Assembly: GCA_003599865.1 (NCBI GenBank)
Contig: QZKS01000085.1
Span: 1 to 48,701, forward strand
DNA length: 48,701 nucleotides
Source of the DNA: Desulfobacteraceae bacterium
GTDB taxonomy: Bacteria; Desulfobacterota; Desulfobacteria; Desulfobacterales; SURF-7
Direction: 5' to 3'
Shown here in pieces: positions 45,716 through 48,701 of this stretch. The number at the start of each line of letters is the position of its first letter. Positions within the stretch are counted from its first letter, which is position 1. The notes under the pieces are model-generated. The model worked only from the letters and a program-made list of their open reading frames with translations. It did not search any database and was not told the DNA's origin. The translations under genes were made by a program, and so were the position numbers.

Positions 45716-46915
45716 ATGTTCAATACCCAATACAATATTCCCCGGCCTGAACTGGAAAACCGGTTCCAAAAATTACAGCTGCACATGAATGAAAACAATA
45801 TCGACGGCACCCTGATCATGCAGAACACGGATCTGTATTACTTTTCCGGTACGGCACAGCAGGGACAGCTCTATATCCCTGCCAAAGGAACCCCTCTTCT
45901 CATGATCCAGAAAGATCTGGAACGAGCTGCGGCAGAATCCTTACTGGATAACATTTTTCCCATCAGCAGCCCCAGCCGGATACCGGAATGCATGCAGCAG
46001 AACGGCATGGATATCCCCCGCAGGCTTGGACTGGAACTGGATGTTCTGCCCACCGCGCTGTATTTCAAAATGCAGCAATTGTTCCCGAAAACGGAAATCC
46101 TGGATATCTCAGGCGCCATCCGGCTGATCCGTGCCGTCAAATCCGACTGGGAGCTTGCTATTATAGAGGATGCCGCACGGCTTGCCGATCAGGTAGCGGA
46201 AGACGCCGGTCAATTCATCAGAGAAGGAATCCCGGAGATCGAGCTGGCCGGAAAAATAGAGGCCAATGCACGCAGGCTCGGACACCAGGGGATCATCCGG
46301 ATGCGCCTGTGGGGAAGTGAATTGTTCTACGGCCACCTGATGGCAGGAGAATCGGCGGCCGTGCCGAGCTATCTTTCCTCGCCCACCGGAGGGGCAGGCG
46401 TCAGCACGGCCATTGCCCAGGGTCCCGGCCACCGGCCCATTCAGCGCAACGAACCCATCCTGGTGGATTATGTATTTGCACTCCGGGGATATCTGGCCGA
46501 TCACACCAGGATCTTCTCGATTGGAGAACTTTCCAAAGACCTGATGGCCGGGTATGAGGCCATGCTGAACATTCAGGAAATGGTTAAAAAAATCGCCGTA
46601 CCCGGAACCGGCGCCGGGGATGTGTATGAAGCGGCCATCCAAAAGGCCGCCGAACTCGGGTATGCGGACAATTTTATGGGAACCGGCGAGAACCGGATTC
46701 GATTCATCGGCCATGGGGTCGGCCTGGAGCTGGATGAATTTCCATTTCTCGCAAAAAACCAGAAACTCAAATTGCAGAAAAACATGGTGATCGCCCTCGA
46801 ACCCAAGCTGATCTTTCCCGGCAAGGGGGTTGTGGGCATTGAAAACACCCATGTGGTTACCGAAAATGGTCTGTACCAGCTCACCAGATTCAACGAAAAG
46901 ATGACCATTCTTTAA
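45716..46915 (+). CDS. M24-family metallopeptidase (Xaa-Pro aminopeptidase type)
   Basis: The 399-residue product has an N-terminal creatinase-like domain (ENNIDGTLIMQNTDLYYFSG) and a C-terminal pita-bread domain with five metal ligands: LVDYVFALRGYLADHTR (two Asp), FIGHGVGLELDE (His), VIALEPKL (Glu) and VGIENTHVV (Glu). Such enzymes remove N-terminal residues before proline or cleave small substrates; the real substrate is unclear. GAGG lies about eleven bases before the ATG. Confidence 0.92.
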   Translation: MFNTQYNIPRPELENRFQKLQLHMNENNIDGTLIMQNTDLYYFSGTAQQGQLYIPAKGTPLLMIQKDLERAAAESLLDNIFPISSPSRIPECMQQNGMDIPRRLGLELDVLPTALYFKMQQLFPKTEILDISGAIRLIRAVKSDWELAIIEDAARLADQVAEDAGQFIREGIPEIELAGKIEANARRLGHQGIIRMRLWGSELFYGHLMAGESAAVPSYLSSPTGGAGVSTAIAQGPGHRPIQRNEPILVDYVFALRGYLADHTRIFSIGELSKDLMAGYEAMLNIQEMVKKIAVPGTGAGDVYEAAIQKAAELGYADNFMGTGENRIRFIGHGVGLELDEFPFLAKNQKLKLQKNMVIALEPKLIFPGKGVVGIENTHVVTENGLYQLTRFNEKMTIL

Positions 46916-46920
46916 GACGG

Positions 46921-47379
46921 TTATTTCTTCCGGCTCACATGCATGGTAATCGTTGCCCGGAGGACAAGGACGCCATTGGCATCATTCACCTCCACGACAA
47001 GGGGCAGTTCCATTGCATCCTGCCAGTCTGTTTCCCCGAGCCTGCAGGATGCGGTCAGATCGGTTCCGGCTACCTTCCGATATTCCACCCTCATCTCTTT
47101 TGGGATCCAGCGAAGATGGGAAGGAATGGAACACTCCAATACCGTTCCCCCCACCAGTTCACACATATTGCACATGGCAATGGCATGAACACTGTTAATA
47201 TGATTCCGGACCCGCCTTCTGTTTTTCATGAAGATTTCTCCAAAGCCCGGCTCAAGCCTGGTAAAAACCGGCCGGATGGAATGGAAATACGGCGCCTTGA
47301 AACAGATCAACCAGGTAAACAAGTGTTTCCCGAACGGAAAACGATTGCATGCATCATATACGGATAAAACCCTGTTCAT
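46921..47379 (-). CDS. DUF4442 hotdog-fold protein
   Basis: 152 residues from the ATG at 47379 (GGGAGAGG upstream; the longer frame begins at 47403). The middle part HAIAMCNMCELVGGTVLECSIP contains the characteristic N-terminal hotdog helix, with PYFHSIRPVFTRLEPG ahead and MRVEYRKVAGTDLTASC after, which fits DUF4442, a thioesterase-like family. No clear catalytic residue can be named. It ends six bases after the peptidase gene on the other strand. Confidence 0.85.
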   Translation of the reverse strand: MNRVLSVYDACNRFPFGKHLFTWLICFKAPYFHSIRPVFTRLEPGFGEIFMKNRRRVRNHINSVHAIAMCNMCELVGGTVLECSIPSHLRWIPKEMRVEYRKVAGTDLTASCRLGETDWQDAMELPLVVEVNDANGVLVLRATITMHVSRKK

Positions 47380-47739
47380 TTTCCTCTCCCTTTTCAGACA
47401 CAATCCTCAACACTTTAACAACACAGTCTAACGGAAAACAGATTGATGAATCCGGATAAAATGTCAACAGATTTCCGGTCATTTTTTTCCTTCTCCGCGG
47501 TAAAATCCCCGAAACATTTCTTTCCTTTGGGATCACAGGGGATATTCCGCATGATCAATTGATATAATACATTTTTTTTGATGCTTGTCCCGTTATCCGG
47601 CAACCCTGGTTTCAACACCCCAGGGAGAACAGTTTCCTGTCGTTATGAAAATTGATATAAAAACAAATTGTTATCTCAAAATATTATGCCGGCACTCTCC
47701 TTGCTCTTACAAGAACCCAAAAAACAACAGGAGAACAAA
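47380..47739. other. Intergenic region with a hairpin upstream of the small HTH gene
   Basis: About 360 bases with no clear gene. A TATAAT is at 47563-47568 but without a -35; a CCCTGG/CCAGGG hairpin with ten-base loop lies at 47604-47625. It probably carries the promoter of the HTH gene. Confidence 0.35.
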
Positions 47740-47910
47740 ATGCCGACACTTGAATTTCATGAAAAACTGCCGACCATTCATCAATTGAAAAGCCTGCTGG
47801 TACGGGAGGCCATGAAACGGTCTTCCGGCAATCTGGATCATGCGGCGGGAATGCTGGGGATCAGCAGGCAAACCATGATGAAGTATGTCATGGACGAGTT
47901 TCACCGGTAG
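47740..47910 (+). CDS. Small Fis-type helix-turn-helix protein
   Basis: 56 residues from the ATG at 47740, AGGAG seven bases upstream. The C-terminal half, LVREAMKRSSGNLDHAAGML then GISRQTMMKYVMDEF, matches the Fis-type helix-turn-helix seen at the end of sigma54 activators, but there is no AAA+ domain, so it is a stand-alone DNA-binding protein. It overlaps the 3' end of ybaK by 23 bases. Its regulatory role is unknown. Confidence 0.75.
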   Translation: MPTLEFHEKLPTIHQLKSLLVREAMKRSSGNLDHAAGMLGISRQTMMKYVMDEFHR

Positions 47911-48370
47911 AATCTGAAATGCCGGCGATGGTGCAGTTGAGGGTCTGTGCAATGACGGCCGGGTCCATTTTCAGCATGATTCCCCGCTGCCCGGCATTGA
48001 TCAGGACCTGATGAAATGAAAGCAGATCCTCTTCCATGATGACCGGAAGGGATCTTCTGGTACCGAAAGGGCTGATTCCGCCGACCAGATACCCGGTCAC
48101 CTTTTCCGCATCCTTTTCTTCCGCCATGGAGATTTTTTTTATTGCGAGCACCTTTGCCAGTTTTTTGAGGGAAAGCTGACGATTGCCGGGCAAAAGGGCC
48201 AACGCATATTCATTGTCTCCCATCTCAACGACAAGGGTCTTGATGGTCTGCTCCAGGGGAAACGCGGTGGCCTTGGCGGCAAACACCGCCCCCTTCTCCT
48301 GATGGTCATAGGTGATGACTTCATGGGAAACGTTTTGTTGGATTAAAACTTGTATGGCTCGTGTGGACAT
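47888..48370 (-). CDS. ybaK: Cys-tRNA(Pro) deacylase YbaK/EbsC
   Basis: The 160-residue product matches the YbaK family: MSTRAIQVLIQQNVSHEVI, EQTIKTLVVEM, KVTGYLVGGISPFGTRRSLP, and the terminal MLKMDPAVIAQTL. YbaK hydrolyses Cys mischarged on tRNA(Pro), working with ProRS. The GGISPFG loop is the family's active-site signature. It lies nine bases upstream... that is, on the minus strand just after the threonine aldolase gene, so probably co-transcribed. Its 3' end overlaps the small HTH gene on the plus strand by 23 bases. Confidence 0.93.
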   Translation of the reverse strand: MSTRAIQVLIQQNVSHEVITYDHQEKGAVFAAKATAFPLEQTIKTLVVEMGDNEYALALLPGNRQLSLKKLAKVLAIKKISMAEEKDAEKVTGYLVGGISPFGTRRSLPVIMEEDLLSFHQVLINAGQRGIMLKMDPAVIAQTLNCTIAGISDSTGETRP

Positions 48371-48378
48371 GATTCCGT

Positions 48379-48701
48379 TTATGATGCAATGACCTTTTTC
48401 ATAATCGTCAAGACCTTTTCAATATCCGCCCGCTCAACCATCCGATGGGTGACGGCTCTTAACCGGCATGAACCCAATTGGATCAACCGGATTCCGCTTT
48501 TTTCCAGTTCCCGGACAAACCGGTCCGCCGGCATGACTTTAACCGGGTCAATATCGAAAAACACGATATTGGTCCGGATATCATCCGGGTTCACCATGAG
48601 TCCATTGAGTCCGGCAATCCCCTCGGCAAACAAGCGTGCATTTGCATGATCCTCTTCCAGACGATCCACCATCTGCGTCAACGACAGGATACCGGCTGCG
48701 G
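48379..48701 (-). CDS. ltaE: Threonine aldolase, C-terminal part (5' beyond right edge)
   Basis: Only the last 107 residues are in the window; the start is beyond the right edge. The segment MVDRLEEDHANARLFAEGIA is the C-terminal part of low-specificity L-threonine aldolase (PLP fold type I, beta-eliminating lyase family), followed by TNIVFFDIDPV and the closing VTHRMVERADIEKVL. The enzyme splits threonine into glycine and acetaldehyde. The active-site Lys is in the missing part. Eight bases separate its stop from the ybaK start, so the pair is probably an operon. Confidence 0.85.
   Translation of the reverse strand, partial: AAGILSLTQMVDRLEEDHANARLFAEGIAGLNGLMVNPDDIRTNIVFFDIDPVKVMPADRFVRELEKSGIRLIQLGSCRLRAVTHRMVERADIEKVLTIMKKVIAS

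Noticed and set aside
47581-47640. Possible riboswitch ahead of the small HTH gene
   Set aside because: Only one six-base hairpin is visible and no conserved aptamer bases of known classes are recognised.
1-48701. CRISPR arrays, insertion sequences, integrases, prophage genes
   Set aside because: I found no regularly spaced repeats, no transposase or integrase motifs and no phage structural genes; the tRNA-Leu shows no adjacent integrase or repeated 3' end.

Overview
The window looks like a chromosomal segment of a Desulfobacterota (delta-proteobacterial, Desulfobacterales-like) anaerobe of moderate GC content. The main reasons are a class I hybrid cluster protein (Hcp) preceded by a TTGAC-N4-GTCAA operator of the kind described for the Hcp regulator of sulfate reducers, a 4Fe-4S ferredoxin, formate-tetrahydrofolate ligase (C1/Wood-Ljungdahl metabolism), many two-component proteins, a minor-pilin/PilY1 operon, and a probable selenocysteine-encoding small gene. 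Taxonomy is inference. I see no prophage, insertion sequence or CRISPR array.

Layout. 1-2830: nitrosative/oxidative stress group on the minus strand (hcp, HD-domain protein, ferredoxin cut by the left edge). 3046-4341: DUF362 protein. 4625-5056: small exported protein with a good sigma70 promoter. 5078-7260: DUF1499 lipoprotein, OhrR-type MarR regulator and exported TPR protein, probably one operon with OhrR-like boxes at its promoter. 7322-7408: tRNA-Leu(CAA). 7637-8723: small protein plus EamA transporter. 8684-11522: two secreted FN3-type proteins. 12091-15629: histidine kinase, lipoprotein and sigma54-activator response regulator, arranged like QseE-QseG-QseF (GlrK-YfhG-GlrR). 15645-18930: nucleotide-sugar dehydrogenase, RsuA/RluB pseudouridine synthase and argJ on the minus strand. 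19146-21117: dual-CXXC small selenoprotein candidate, truA and panE-like reductase on the plus strand. 21128-21871: J-domain protein. 22402-24177: fhs. 24226-28250: chemoreceptor, HIT/GalT-like protein, DUF6122 protein and thioesterase in a tight minus-strand run. 28428-35123: fimT, pilW, pilV, pilX, pilY1. 35424-35933: SNase-like nuclease. 36151-41605: hybrid kinase, REC-PilZ regulator and PAS-HAMP kinase. 41663-45542: DUF748 protein and metallophosphoesterase. 45716-48701: M24 peptidase, DUF4442 protein, Fis-like small HTH protein, ybaK and the C-terminal part of a threonine aldolase.

Most notable: an unannotatable-by-default reading frame at 19146-19328 that becomes a complete 60-residue protein only if an in-frame TGA (19206-19208) is read as selenocysteine. 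It has a ribosome binding site, CxxC motifs on both sides of the TGA, a stop abutting the truA start, and a SECIS-like stem-loop with a GGU loop right after the TGA. Other points worth checking are a sigma54 activator with GAFTHA in place of GAFTGA, two-cysteine OhrR apparently controlling a lipoprotein/TPR operon instead of ohr, and an FN3 protein with a short GSGCFI C-terminal tail.
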